DNA of 46,902 nucleotides from Cupriavidus lacunae (lineage in GTDB: Bacteria; Pseudomonadota; Gammaproteobacteria; Burkholderiales; Burkholderiaceae), in assembly GCF_003353055.1 (NCBI RefSeq), contig NZ_QKWJ01000058.1:1-46902 (forward strand), written 5' to 3'. Under the pieces are notes generated by a model that worked only from the letters and a program-made list of their open reading frames with translations, was not told the DNA's origin and did not search any database. Made by a program: the position numbers and the translations under genes. Of the stretch, positions 15,534 to 25,679 are shown piece by piece (positions within the stretch are counted from its first letter, which is position 1; every line of letters begins with the position of its first letter).

Positions 15534-16841
15534 TCACGTCTGGCTCACCAGCCGCTTGGGAACCGACAGCGTCAGCGCGGCGCCCACCACCAGGCACGCG
15601 GCCAGCAGGTACATGCCGGAATCGGTGCTGTGCGTGAGGTCCTTGAGCCAGCCCACTGCATACGGGCTGAGGAAGCCGGCGAGGTTGCCCAGCGAGTTGA
15701 TCAGCGCAATGCCCGCGGCCGCGCCGGTGCCGGCCAGGAAGGAGGTAGGCAGGCTCCAGAACAGCGGCAGCGTGGTCAGGATGCCGATGGTCGCCAGCGT
15801 CAGCGCCACCATCGCCAGCGTGGTGTCGTTGTGCCATTGCACCGACAGCAGCAGGCCCAGCGAGCCGGCCAACGCCGGAATCGCGATATGCCAGCGGCGC
15901 TCGCCTGAGCGGTCGGCGCTGTAGGCCACCAGCACCATGCCGATCACCGCGCAGCCATAGGGGATGGCGGTCAGCAGGCCGATATCGAGCGCACCCTTGA
16001 CGCCGGTCTGCTTGATGATGGTCGGCAGCCAGAAGCTGACCCCGTACAGGCCCATGACAAAGCAGAAGTAGATCGCGCTCATCAGCCACACGCGCGGGCT
16101 GGACATCACGGTGCGGATCGGCGGGTCTTCCTTGTGCGCATCCTCGCTGGCGATATTGCGCTCCAGCAGCGCCTTCTCTTCCGGCGACAGCCACTTGGCG
16201 TGGGCGATGCGGTCGTCCAGATAGGCCAGCACCCACAGCCCCACCAGGATCGACGGAATGCCCTCCAGCAGGAACATCCACTGCCAGCCGGACCAGCCGT
16301 TGTGGCCGTCGAAGCCCTGCATCACCCAGCCCGACAGCGGGCCGCCGATTACGCCCGACAGCGCGATCGCGGTCATGAAGAAGGTGGTGGTGCGCCCGCG
16401 CCGGTTGGCCGGATACCAGTAGGTCAGGTACAGGATGATGCCGGGGAAGAAGCCCGCCTCGGCGATGCCCAGCAGGAAGCGCAGCACGTAGAACATGGTG
16501 GGCGTAGTGACGAACATCATCGCCGCCGAGATCAGGCCCCAGGTGATCATGATGCGCGCGATCCAGATGCGCGCGCCCACCTTGTGCAGGATCACGTTGC
16601 TGGGCACTTCAAACAGGAAGTAGCCGATGAAGAAGATGCCCGCGCCCAGGCCGTAGATGGTTTCGCTGAACTGCAGGTCGTTGAGCATCTGCAGCTTGGC
16701 AAAGCCCACGTTGACGCGGTCCAGGTAGGCCACCACGTAGCACAGCAAGAGGAAGGGCACCAGGCGCCAGCTGACCTTGCGGTAGGTGGCGTCTTCAAAG
16801 GCGGCGCCGCTGACGCCGGGGTTCACTGCGGTCGTTGTCAT
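15534..16841 (-). CDS. MFS transporter, anion:cation symporter (ACS) family
   Basis: A 435-residue inner-membrane permease with twelve predicted helices. The signature YLDRVNVGFAKLQM near residue 40 is typical of the ACS family (tartrate, phthalate, hexuronate, D-galactonate and related organic anions). Motifs such as GYFLFEVPSNVILHKVGAR (about 72-92) support this. AGGAGA precedes the ATG by 6 nt. It is the last gene of the aldehyde dehydrogenase - membrane protein - SDR - MFS operon, so it probably imports the operon's substrate. The substrate cannot be read from sequence. Confidence 0.9.
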   Translation of the reverse strand: MTTTAVNPGVSGAAFEDATYRKVSWRLVPFLLLCYVVAYLDRVNVGFAKLQMLNDLQFSETIYGLGAGIFFIGYFLFEVPSNVILHKVGARIWIARIMITWGLISAAMMFVTTPTMFYVLRFLLGIAEAGFFPGIILYLTYWYPANRRGRTTTFFMTAIALSGVIGGPLSGWVMQGFDGHNGWSGWQWMFLLEGIPSILVGLWVLAYLDDRIAHAKWLSPEEKALLERNIASEDAHKEDPPIRTVMSSPRVWLMSAIYFCFVMGLYGVSFWLPTIIKQTGVKGALDIGLLTAIPYGCAVIGMVLVAYSADRSGERRWHIAIPALAGSLGLLLSVQWHNDTTLAMVALTLATIGILTTLPLFWSLPTSFLAGTGAAAGIALINSLGNLAGFLSPYAVGWLKDLTHSTDSGMYLLAACLVVGAALTLSVPKRLVSQT

Positions 16842-16882
16842 GCTGTCTCCTGAGGATATGGCGTTTCTGTGTGACGCGTTCT

Positions 16883-16895
16883 TACAGCTACTGTA
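16883..16895. promoter_or_regulatory. Short palindrome upstream of the MFS gene
   Basis: TACAG-CTA-CTGTA is a perfect 5-bp inverted repeat in the 88-bp SDR-MFS gap. It might be an operator or internal promoter element. No adjacent regulator gene exists in this operon. Confidence 0.25.
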
Positions 16896-16929
16896 CGACT
16901 AAGAGGGAAAGCAGGCGGGCGGCGGTGGC

Positions 16930-17688
16930 TCAGACGCAGCGGCCGCCGTCCACTTCGATACAGGTGCCGGTGATAAAGGCCGCTTCGTCCGAGGCCAGGT
17001 ACAGGCAGGCGTTGGCCACGTCCTGCGGGGTCGACATGCGGCCCATCGGGATGGTGGCGAGGAACTTGGCGCGGTTCTCGGCCGTGTCGGGCATGCCCAT
17101 GAACTCTTCCAGCAGGGCGGTGGCGCCGATCACCGGATTGACGCAATTGACGCGGATATTGTCCTTGCCGAGTTCCGCGGCCATGGCCTTGCTGGCGGTG
17201 ATCACCGCGCCCTTGCTGCCGTTGTACCAGACCAGCCCCGGGCGCGGTCGGATGCCGGCGGTGGAGGCGATGTTGACGAACACGCCGCCGCCGCGCTGGC
17301 GGAAGTGCGGGATAAAAGCGCGCGCCGACCAGTAGATGCTCTTGACGTTGACCGCGTAGACGCGGTCGAACTCTTCCTCGGTGACTTCGAGGATGGGCTT
17401 GTTGCGATGGGTGGTGCCGGCGTTGTTGACCACGATATGCACGTCGCCGAAGGTGGCCAGCGCGGCTTCGCGCATGGCTTCGGTGTCGGCTTCGCGCGAG
17501 ACGTCGGCGCGCACGGCGCGCGCGCGGCCGCCCGCGTCGCGGATCGCGGCCGCGACGCGTTCGGCGGCCTCCTCGCGCAGGTCGGCCACCACTACGTTGG
17601 CGCCTTCGCGCGCGAAGGTGTGGGCAATGCCTTCGCCGAATCCGGAACCGCCGCCGGTGACGATCGCTACTTTGTCGGCCAGTCTCAT
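16930..17688 (-). CDS. Short-chain dehydrogenase/reductase (SDR)
   Basis: A 252-residue classical SDR using NAD(P). The nucleotide-binding TGGGSGFG motif is at 11-18, NNAG at 88-91, and the catalytic residues are S142, Y155 and K159 (YNGSK). An acidic residue after the second strand (VVADLREE, D36) suggests NAD rather than NADP. AGGAGA lies upstream of the ATG. The closest general types are 3-oxoacyl-ACP-reductase-like or glucose-dehydrogenase-like oxidoreductases. In context it probably oxidises an alcohol whose aldehyde product is handled by the neighbouring aldehyde dehydrogenase. Confidence 0.92.
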   Translation of the reverse strand: MRLADKVAIVTGGGSGFGEGIAHTFAREGANVVVADLREEAAERVAAAIRDAGGRARAVRADVSREADTEAMREAALATFGDVHIVVNNAGTTHRNKPILEVTEEEFDRVYAVNVKSIYWSARAFIPHFRQRGGGVFVNIASTAGIRPRPGLVWYNGSKGAVITASKAMAAELGKDNIRVNCVNPVIGATALLEEFMGMPDTAENRAKFLATIPMGRMSTPQDVANACLYLASDEAAFITGTCIEVDGGRCV

Positions 17689-17742
17689 TGTCTGTCTCCT
17701 GGTGTTGTGGTTATGTTCTGGTGATCAGTGCCGCGCGTGGGC

Positions 17743-17985
17743 CTAGTGCGAGAACGGCCCCCGGCCGCGCAGCGCGTTGGCGACCATCATCAGCGCCAGC
17801 AGGAAGGGCAGCGCCACATACAGGCACCAGTGCACGCGGTCGCCCATGACGTCGCCCCACTTGCGCTTGAAGACCTGCAGCCGCGGCATGCCGGAGGGGT
17901 TGGTGGCGCGCTTGTTGCGGACATGCCAGGCCATCCAGAAAAAGAAGATGGCAAAGGCGACTGACAGAAAATTGATATTACCCAT
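17743..17985 (-). CDS. 80-residue small membrane protein of unknown function
   Basis: Not recognised. Two hydrophobic segments are visible: residues 6-20 (LSVAFAIFFFWMAWH) and about 55-72 (WCLYVALPFLLALMMVA), separated by a basic loop rich in K and R (VRNKRATNPSGMPRLQVFKRKW). The gene overlaps the 3' end of the aldehyde dehydrogenase gene by 8 bp and is followed by the SDR gene, so it is embedded in a tight operon and very likely translated. It could be an electron-transfer or membrane-anchoring subunit for one of the dehydrogenases, but that is inference only. Confidence 0.72.
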   Translation of the reverse strand: MGNINFLSVAFAIFFFWMAWHVRNKRATNPSGMPRLQVFKRKWGDVMGDRVHWCLYVALPFLLALMMVANALRGRGPFSH

Positions 17986-19414
17986 GTCGAATGGCGATAG
18001 TTTTCAGTGTGGTGAATCCGTACAGGGCTTCGAAGCCCTTCTCGCGGCCGTAGCCGGACTGGCCGGTGCCGCCGAAAGGCAGCTCGACGCCGCCGCCGGC
18101 ACCGTAGTTGTTGATAAAGACCTGGCCCGCGCGCAGCTTGTGCGCCAGGCGCAGCTGGCGCCCGCCGTCGCGGGTCCAGACTCCGGCGACCAGCCCGTAG
18201 GGCGTGCCGTTGGCCAGCGCGATGGCCTCGGCCTCGGTGTCGAAGGGCATGGCCGCCAGCAGCGGGCCGAACACTTCTTCCTGGGCCAGCCGGTGCGCCG
18301 GCGGCACGTCGCGGAACAGCATCGGCACCTGATAGTAGCCGGCCTCCGGCGCCTCGGCCACGATCTGGCCCTGCGCCATCACGGCCACGCCGGCATGCTG
18401 CGCATCCGAAACGAAGTCCCACACGCGCTGCTGCTGCTTGCGGCTGATCAGCGGGCCGCATTCCAGGTCCAGCTCGGACGGGCCCACGCGCAGCGACTCG
18501 AACACCGACGCCAGCCGGTCCAGCAGCGCGTCATAGACCGGCCGTTCCACCAGCAGGCGGCTGCCGGCCGAGCAGGTCTGGCCGGCATTCTGCACGATGC
18601 CGTTGACCACCACCGGCACCAGCGCATCCAGGTCGGCATCGGCAAAGACGATCTGCGGCGACTTGCCGCCCAGCTCCAGCGTGACCGGCACGTGGTTCTC
18701 GGCGGCCAGCTGGGCCACCAGCTTGCCGGTCTGGGGCGAGCCGGTGAACGAGATATGGTTGATGCCCGGGTGGCGCGCCAGCGCGGCGCCGGCTTCATGG
18801 CCGTAACCGGTGATGATGTTGAGCGCGCCTTCGGGCAGGCCGGCCTCGGCGGCGATCTCGGCCACGCGCAGCAGCGACAGGCAGGCATCCTCGGCCGGCT
18901 TGACCACGCAGGCGTTGCCTGCGGCCAGCGCCGCGCTCACGCTGCGCCCGAAGATCTGCAGCGGGTAGTTCCACGGGATGATGTGGCCGGTCACGCCGTG
19001 CGGCTCGCGCACCGTCAGCACGGTGTAGGCGGGGTTGTAGGGAATGGTCTGGCCGTGCAGCTTGTCGGCCGCGCCGGCGTAGAACTCGAAGTAGCGCGCC
19101 ACCGCGCAGGCATCGGCGCGCGCCTGGCGCAGCGGCTTGCCGGTGTCGCGGGCCTCGAGCGCGGCCAGCTCGTCCTCGTGGTCGATCAGCGCCACGGCGA
19201 CGCGGTTGAGCAGGCGCACCCGCTCGGCCGGGGCCATCTGGCCCCAGGCGCCTTCGGCGGCCTGGCGTGCCGCATGGACGGCGACGTTGATATCGGTGGC
19301 GTTGCCGCGCGCAATGTCGGCGAACGGCTCGCCGTTGGACGGATCGAACACCTTGATGCGCAGGCCGTTGTCGGGCGCAATCAGGCGGTTGGCGACGAAG
19401 TGCTGGGCGTGCAT
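17978..19414 (-). CDS. NAD(P)-dependent aldehyde dehydrogenase
   Basis: A 478-residue aldehyde dehydrogenase of the betaine-aldehyde-like superfamily branch. Landmarks: PWNYPL (148-152), FTGSPQTG (223-230), the general base E247 in TLELGGKSP, the catalytic nucleophile C281 in NAGQTCSAGSR, and EEVFGP towards the C-terminus. It oxidises an aldehyde to the acid in the cytosol. The ATG at 19414 has GGAG 7 nt upstream; a TTG at 19441 would add nine unconserved residues. It is the first gene of the four-gene minus-strand operon and is transcribed divergently from ppa. The physiological aldehyde is unknown. Confidence 0.93.
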   Translation of the reverse strand: MHAQHFVANRLIAPDNGLRIKVFDPSNGEPFADIARGNATDINVAVHAARQAAEGAWGQMAPAERVRLLNRVAVALIDHEDELAALEARDTGKPLRQARADACAVARYFEFYAGAADKLHGQTIPYNPAYTVLTVREPHGVTGHIIPWNYPLQIFGRSVSAALAAGNACVVKPAEDACLSLLRVAEIAAEAGLPEGALNIITGYGHEAGAALARHPGINHISFTGSPQTGKLVAQLAAENHVPVTLELGGKSPQIVFADADLDALVPVVVNGIVQNAGQTCSAGSRLLVERPVYDALLDRLASVFESLRVGPSELDLECGPLISRKQQQRVWDFVSDAQHAGVAVMAQGQIVAEAPEAGYYQVPMLFRDVPPAHRLAQEEVFGPLLAAMPFDTEAEAIALANGTPYGLVAGVWTRDGGRQLRLAHKLRAGQVFINNYGAGGGVELPFGGTGQSGYGREKGFEALYGFTTLKTIAIRHG

Positions 19415-19569
19415 GGGTGACTCCGGGGCAGCAGGGTGCAACAGCCGGGCAGCACGGCGGCTGCGCTATTCAGTGAGGGCTGAAGAATGCGCCATTATCG
19501 CCGACGCCGGCCGGCGTGCAATGCGCCGTGCCTGGCCCGCCTGTCAGCGTGCGGTCAGGCATGAGCCGC

Positions 19570-19575
19570 TATAAT
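19570..19575 (+). promoter_or_regulatory. -10 element of the ppa promoter
   Basis: A perfect TATAAT, 43 bp upstream of the ppa start codon. No good -35 hexamer was found at the usual spacing. Confidence 0.5.
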
Positions 19576-19617
19576 GCCCGCCATCCAACAACACACCGCA
19601 GGCATCTGGAGAACCGC

Positions 19618-20145
19618 ATGAGCTTCAATCTCGTGTCCCCGGGCAAGGACATCCCCAACGATTTCAACGTCATCATCGAGATCTCGGCCCAGAGCGATCC
19701 GGTGAAATACGAGGCAGACAAGGAAACCGGCCTGCTGTTCGTCGACCGCTTTATCGGCACCGGCATGCGCTATCCGGCCAACTACGGCTATATCCCGCAG
19801 ACGCTGTCGGGCGACGGCGACCCGGTGGACGTGCTGGTGCTGTCGCCGTTCCCGATCCTGGCCGGCGCCGTGGTGCGCTGCCGTGCACTCGGCATGCTGA
19901 AGATGACCGACGAGTCGGGCGTGGACGCCAAGCTGGTGGCCGTGCCGCTGGACAAGCTGTCGCCGGCCACCGCCTACATGAAGGGCCTGTCGGACGTGCC
20001 GCAGAACATGCTGGACCAGATCAAGCACTTCTTTGAGCACTACAAGGCACTGGAAGCCGGCAAGTGGGTCAAGGTCGAAGGCTGGGCCGGCATCGAGGAA
20101 GCCCACAAGGAAATCACCGACGGCGTGGCCAACTACAAGAAGTAA
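19618..20145 (+). CDS. ppa: Inorganic pyrophosphatase
   Basis: A 175-residue family I soluble pyrophosphatase hydrolysing PPi to two phosphates, which drives biosynthetic reactions. The metal-binding signature DGDPVDVLV is present with D66, D68 and D71, and the KYEADKETG and GYIPQTLSGDGDP segments are canonical. GGAG lies 7 nt before the ATG at 19618; an open frame extends further upstream but is unconserved. It has its own -10 element and a strong terminator immediately downstream, so it is monocistronic. Confidence 0.97.
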   Translation: MSFNLVSPGKDIPNDFNVIIEISAQSDPVKYEADKETGLLFVDRFIGTGMRYPANYGYIPQTLSGDGDPVDVLVLSPFPILAGAVVRCRALGMLKMTDESGVDAKLVAVPLDKLSPATAYMKGLSDVPQNMLDQIKHFFEHYKALEAGKWVKVEGWAGIEEAHKEITDGVANYKK

Positions 20146-20166
20146 GCTGAACCGCCGCTGAAAAGG

Positions 20167-20188
20167 CCCCGCCCCGGCGGGGTTTTTT
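20167..20188 (+). terminator. Rho-independent terminator of ppa
   Basis: CCCCGC pairs with GCGGGG around a CCCG loop, followed by six T. It starts 21 bp after the ppa stop codon. Confidence 0.9.
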
Positions 20189-20269
20189 GTTGGTGCGCGC
20201 TTGATGTACGCCAGCACCTGGGCAAGTGCCTTGCGCTACGCTATGCGGGTGCTGACAAGAGGAGTCCCC

Positions 20270-20842
20270 ATGAACCCCATCACCGAGATCCGGGCATTGC
20301 CGCAGGTCCTGTCGCCGTCGCGCCGCTATGACCGGCTGGCGGTGTGCTTCCACTGGGCGGTGTTCCTGCTGGTGGCGCTGGCCTATGCCGCCATCGAGCT
20401 GAAGGGCAGCTTCGCCAAAGGCACGCCGCCGCGCGCGCTGGCGATGACGGTGCATGAATGGGCGGGCGCGCTGGTGCTGGTGCTGGCGGTGCCGCGCCTG
20501 CTGTGGCGCCTGGTGCGCGGGGCACCGGCGCCGGAGCCGGGCCCGCGCTGGATGCAGCGGGCCGGCGAGGCCATGCACTGGGTGCTGTACCTGTTCATCC
20601 TGGCCCAGCCGCTGCTGGGGCTGCTGGCGCTGAATGCCGGCGGCCACCTGCTGGCGCTGCCGTCGCTGGGGATAGAAGTGCCCGCGCTGGTCGCGGCCGA
20701 CCCGGCGCTGAAGGACACCGTCAAGGAAATCCACGAAACCCTGGGCACCGCCTTCTACCTGGTGATCGGGCTGCACGCCATGGCCGCACTGTTCCACCAC
20801 TACATGCTGGGCGACAACTCGCTGCGGCGGATGTGGCGCTGA
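20270..20842 (+). CDS. Cytochrome b561 family protein
   Basis: A 190-residue integral membrane cytochrome b with four predicted helices. Histidines expected to bind two b-type hemes lie in CFHWAVF, TVHEWAGAL, AMHWVLYLF and GLHAMAALFHHY. It probably transfers electrons from the quinol pool or to superoxide, as in the CybB group. AGAGGAG precedes the ATG at 20270. It follows the ppa terminator and converges on the next gene with only 16 bp between stops. Confidence 0.92.
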   Translation: MNPITEIRALPQVLSPSRRYDRLAVCFHWAVFLLVALAYAAIELKGSFAKGTPPRALAMTVHEWAGALVLVLAVPRLLWRLVRGAPAPEPGPRWMQRAGEAMHWVLYLFILAQPLLGLLALNAGGHLLALPSLGIEVPALVAADPALKDTVKEIHETLGTAFYLVIGLHAMAALFHHYMLGDNSLRRMWR

Positions 20843-20858
20843 GCGCCGCGCCGCGCCC

Positions 20859-22112
20859 TCAGGCGCGGGCGAACGGGTTGCGTTCGCCCAGCTCATCCAG
20901 GTAGGCGTCGATGCCCTCGCGCTCGCGCTCCAGGAAGCGCTCCACGGCATCGGCAAAGGCGGGATGCGCCAGCCAGTGGGCCGAGCGCGTGGCCACCGGC
21001 AGGAAGCCGCGGGCCATCTTGTGCTCGCCCTGGGCGCCGCCTTCGAAGGTGCGGATGCCTTGCTCGACGCAGAATTCCAGCGGCTGATAGTACGCGGTCT
21101 CGAAGTGCAGGCAGGCGTGGTACTCCAGCGCGCCCCAGTAGCGTCCGTAGAGCGTGCTGACTTCGGGCGCGTCGTCATAGACCAGCAGCGAACTGGCGAT
21201 GGGCTGGCCGGCGCGCTCGGCGATCACCAGCAGCAGGTGCTGGGGCATGGCGGCGCCGATGCGCCGGAAGAAATCCAGGTTCAGGTAGGGCGTGGAATGG
21301 TGCTCGCGGTAGGTCTGGCGATAGCACCGGTTGAAGAACTTCCAGGCAGCGTCGTCGATCTGCGTGCCGCGCAGGCGGCGGAAGGTGATGCCGGCCTGCG
21401 CGACCTGGCGGCGCTCGGCGCGGATATTCTTGCGCTTTTTCTGCGACAGCGTGGCGAGGAAGTCGTCGAAGCTGCCGTAGCCGTCGTTGGTCCAGTGGAA
21501 CTGCACGCCGTGCCGCATCAGCATGCCGGCCTGCTGCATCAGGGCGGCTTCGGCCTCGTCAGGGAACAGGATGTGCAGCGACGACATCTGGCTTTCGGCC
21601 GCCAGCGCCAGCGCCATCTGCAGCAGCAGGCGGCGCGCATGGGCGTCTTCGGCCAGCAGCCGCGCGCCGCGCACCGGCGTGAACGGAATCGCCGCCAGCC
21701 ATTTGGGGTAGTACTCGAGCCCGTTGCGGGCGTAGGCATCGGCCCAGGCCCAGTCGAAGACGTACTCGCCATAGGAATGCGCCTTGGCGTAGAGCGGCAT
21801 GGCCGCGGCCAGCCGTTCCGGGTGGCCGTCCGTGGCCGGCGCCCACAACGTCAGGTAGCGCGGATTCCACCCGGTCTCGGCGCAGGCGCTGCCGCTGGTG
21901 TGCAGGGCGTGCAGGAAGGCATGCTTGAGGAACGGGGTGGCGTCGGCGTGGCGCGCCACCAGCGCGTCCCAGGCGGCGGCATCGATCTCGCCCAGGTCGG
22001 AGACGATCTCGGTACGGTATTCCTGCGCAGGATTGCCCGCCGCCTTGCGCTTGTGCGGTGCCGGCTGGCGCTGGTCCTTGCCCTCGCCGGGCACGCATGA
22101 TTCAGACTGCAT
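20859..22112 (-). CDS. GNAT-like acyltransferase of the DUF482/COG3146 family
   Basis: A 417-residue protein matching the family once described as peptidoglycan biosynthesis-like (FemAB-related double GNAT fold). Recognisable segments are TPFLKHAFLHALHTSGS near 55-72, YGEYVFDWAWADAYARNG, LSQKKRKNIRAERR, and the C-terminal FEGGAQGEHKMARGFLP. No signal peptide or membrane helix is present, so it is cytosolic. The substrate is unknown; aminoacyl- or acyl-transfer is the usual assumption. The ATG at 22112 lacks a strong ribosome site. It is divergent from nadE, 213 bp away. Confidence 0.85.
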   Translation of the reverse strand: MQSESCVPGEGKDQRQPAPHKRKAAGNPAQEYRTEIVSDLGEIDAAAWDALVARHADATPFLKHAFLHALHTSGSACAETGWNPRYLTLWAPATDGHPERLAAAMPLYAKAHSYGEYVFDWAWADAYARNGLEYYPKWLAAIPFTPVRGARLLAEDAHARRLLLQMALALAAESQMSSLHILFPDEAEAALMQQAGMLMRHGVQFHWTNDGYGSFDDFLATLSQKKRKNIRAERRQVAQAGITFRRLRGTQIDDAAWKFFNRCYRQTYREHHSTPYLNLDFFRRIGAAMPQHLLLVIAERAGQPIASSLLVYDDAPEVSTLYGRYWGALEYHACLHFETAYYQPLEFCVEQGIRTFEGGAQGEHKMARGFLPVATRSAHWLAHPAFADAVERFLEREREGIDAYLDELGERNPFARA

Positions 22113-22326
22113 TGCACCAGTTCCGTCTAGTTCGCGTCGGTGGATCGACCGAGTCTACCGGAAACGCTGCGCCATTGCTGCGCTGCGCGGCAGGCGCGGG
22201 GCGGGCGTCGTAAAATGGAGCATCCTCGTCAATAGTGCTGTTCCGGCCATCCACGGATGCCCGGGCGACCTGCTGCTTGCGGCATGTCCGCATTGTCACC
22301 GCATGGTCCCAACACCAAGGCCCGAC

Positions 22327-24375
<2,049 letters not shown>

Positions 24376-24413
24376 ACGCAGGGCCGGCGTCGCCCCGGCG
24401 CTCGGGTGGCGCT

Positions 24414-24456
24414 TTGTGCACAGCTTCTCCAGCGGCTGTCCACAGGTTTATCCACA
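24414..24456. promoter_or_regulatory. Three DnaA-box-like 9-mers between nadE and glnB
   Basis: TTGTGCACA (24414-24422), CTGTCCACA (24436-24444) and TTATCCACA (24448-24456) lie on the same strand. The last is a perfect DnaA consensus; the others have two differences. There is no dnaA, dnaN or AT-rich unwinding region, so this is not a replication origin. Confidence 0.45.
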
Positions 24457-24544
24457 GGGCGGAAGCGTCCCCGGATGCGCGCTATCCAACGCTGCTGGCG
24501 CGCCGGTGGCGGGGCTGGCGGAAATGCAAGCGGCCAAGGGCTGG

Positions 24545-24550
24545 TAAAAT
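24545..24550 (+). promoter_or_regulatory. -10-like element upstream of glnB
   Basis: TAAAAT lies between inverted 6-mers (GGCTGG and CCAGCC), 73 bp before the glnB ATG. No clear -35 or -24/-12 element accompanies it. Confidence 0.35.
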
Positions 24551-24622
24551 GCCAGCCGGAGAGCGCCGCGTCCGCGGCGATGCGCCGCCAGGCGCGTGAA
24601 CAAACGATAACAGGGGCCAGTC

Positions 24623-24961
24623 ATGAAGCAGATTACCGCCATCATCAAACCGTTCAAGCTCGACGAGGTGCGTGAAGCCCTGGCTGACGTCGGCGTGACC
24701 GGGCTGACGGTGACCGAAGTGAAGGGATTTGGCCGCCAGAAAGGGCATACCGAGCTCTACCGTGGCGCCGAGTACGTGGTCGACTTCCTGCCCAAGATCA
24801 AGATCGAAGTGGTGGTGGCCGAGAACCAGCTCGACACTGTGCTGGACGCCATCGTCAAGGCCGCCCACACCGGCAAGATCGGCGACGGCAAGATCTTCGT
24901 CACCGAGATCGAGCGCGTGATCCGTATCCGCACCGGCGAGCAGGACGAAGCCGCGGTCTGA
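24623..24961 (+). CDS. glnB: Nitrogen regulatory protein PII
   Basis: A 112-residue trimeric PII signal protein that reads 2-oxoglutarate, ATP/ADP and, through uridylylation, glutamine. The T-loop with the uridylylation site Y51 is intact (TELYRGAEYVV), as are the KPFKLDEVREAL start, the B-loop (TGKIGDGKIFV) and the C-loop end. Targets in proteobacteria include the GlnE adenylyltransferase and NtrB. No amtB lies next to it, so it is more likely GlnB than GlnK. It is placed directly after nadE and ends with its own terminator. Confidence 0.97.
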   Translation: MKQITAIIKPFKLDEVREALADVGVTGLTVTEVKGFGRQKGHTELYRGAEYVVDFLPKIKIEVVVAENQLDTVLDAIVKAAHTGKIGDGKIFVTEIERVIRIRTGEQDEAAV

Positions 24962-24978
24962 GCCCACGGGCCAGGACA

Positions 24979-25009
24979 GAAAATCGCCGCCTTGCAGGGC
25001 GGCGTTTTC
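24979..25009. terminator. Terminator between glnB and the TRIC-type gene
   Basis: GAAAATCGCCGCC pairs with GGCGGCGTTTTC around TTGCAG. Being symmetric with A and T feet, it can serve both convergent genes. Confidence 0.85.
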
Positions 25010-25024
25010 ATTGGCGGGCGGCGT

Positions 25025-25666
25025 TCAGCTGGGCAGCTTCCACCCGTAGCGCACCGACACCAGCCGCATGGCGATGATCGCCAGCGCCCCGGTCAGCAGC
25101 GCCGCTTCCTGCTGCACCGCCAGCCAGGTCATGCCGACATAGATCCAGCAGCCGATGAAGGAACAGGTGGCGTAGGGCGAGCGGTCGCGCAGGATCATCG
25201 GCACTTCATTGCACAGCACGTCGCGCACCACGCCGCCGAACACCGCCGAGATAATGCCCATCATCACCGCCACGGTGGGCGTCATCTGCGCCACCAGCGC
25301 CAGCGAGGCGCCGGTCACCGAGAACAGTCCCAGCCCGATGGCATCGGCCACGATCATGGCCCGGTCCGAAGCCACGCGGCTGACCACGCGCAGCACGAAC
25401 GAGGCGCCGAACGACATCACGAAGATCAGCAGCACATAGCCTTCGTGGTCGACCCAGTAGAACGGGCGCCGGTCCAGCAGCACGTCGCGCACGGTGCCGC
25501 CGCCGAAGGCGGTGGCAAAGGCCACCACGAAGGTGCCGACCACGTCCAGGCGCTGCTTGCGCGCGTCGACCACGCCCGAGACCGCGAAAGCGAGCACGCC
25601 GATCACCTCCATGATGTGGAGGATCAGGGGCAGCCGCCCCATCAGCAAATCAAGCGGGAGATGCAT
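25025..25666 (-). CDS. TRIC/UPF0126 family membrane channel (YadS/YicG-like)
   Basis: A 213-residue integral membrane protein with about seven helices arranged as an inverted repeat. Each half carries the family hallmark: FGGGTVRDVLL and FGGVVRDVLC. Members are the prokaryotic relatives of trimeric intracellular cation channels and conduct monovalent cations. There is no good ribosome site before the ATG at 25666. The stop of the upstream Smr gene lies only 13 bp away, so translation is probably coupled to it. Confidence 0.9.
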   Translation of the reverse strand: MHLPLDLLMGRLPLILHIMEVIGVLAFAVSGVVDARKQRLDVVGTFVVAFATAFGGGTVRDVLLDRRPFYWVDHEGYVLLIFVMSFGASFVLRVVSRVASDRAMIVADAIGLGLFSVTGASLALVAQMTPTVAVMMGIISAVFGGVVRDVLCNEVPMILRDRSPYATCSFIGCWIYVGMTWLAVQQEAALLTGALAIIAMRLVSVRYGWKLPS

Positions 25667-25679
25667 CCGGGCGGGTGTG

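Noticed and set aside
16883..16895. A definite GntR-type operator upstream of the MFS gene
   Set aside because: A 5-bp-arm palindrome occurs by chance too often, and no regulator gene is nearby; kept only as a low-confidence site.
24414..24456. Chromosomal origin of replication
   Set aside because: DnaA-like boxes are present but there is no dnaA/dnaN neighbourhood, AT-rich unwinding element or box density typical of oriC.
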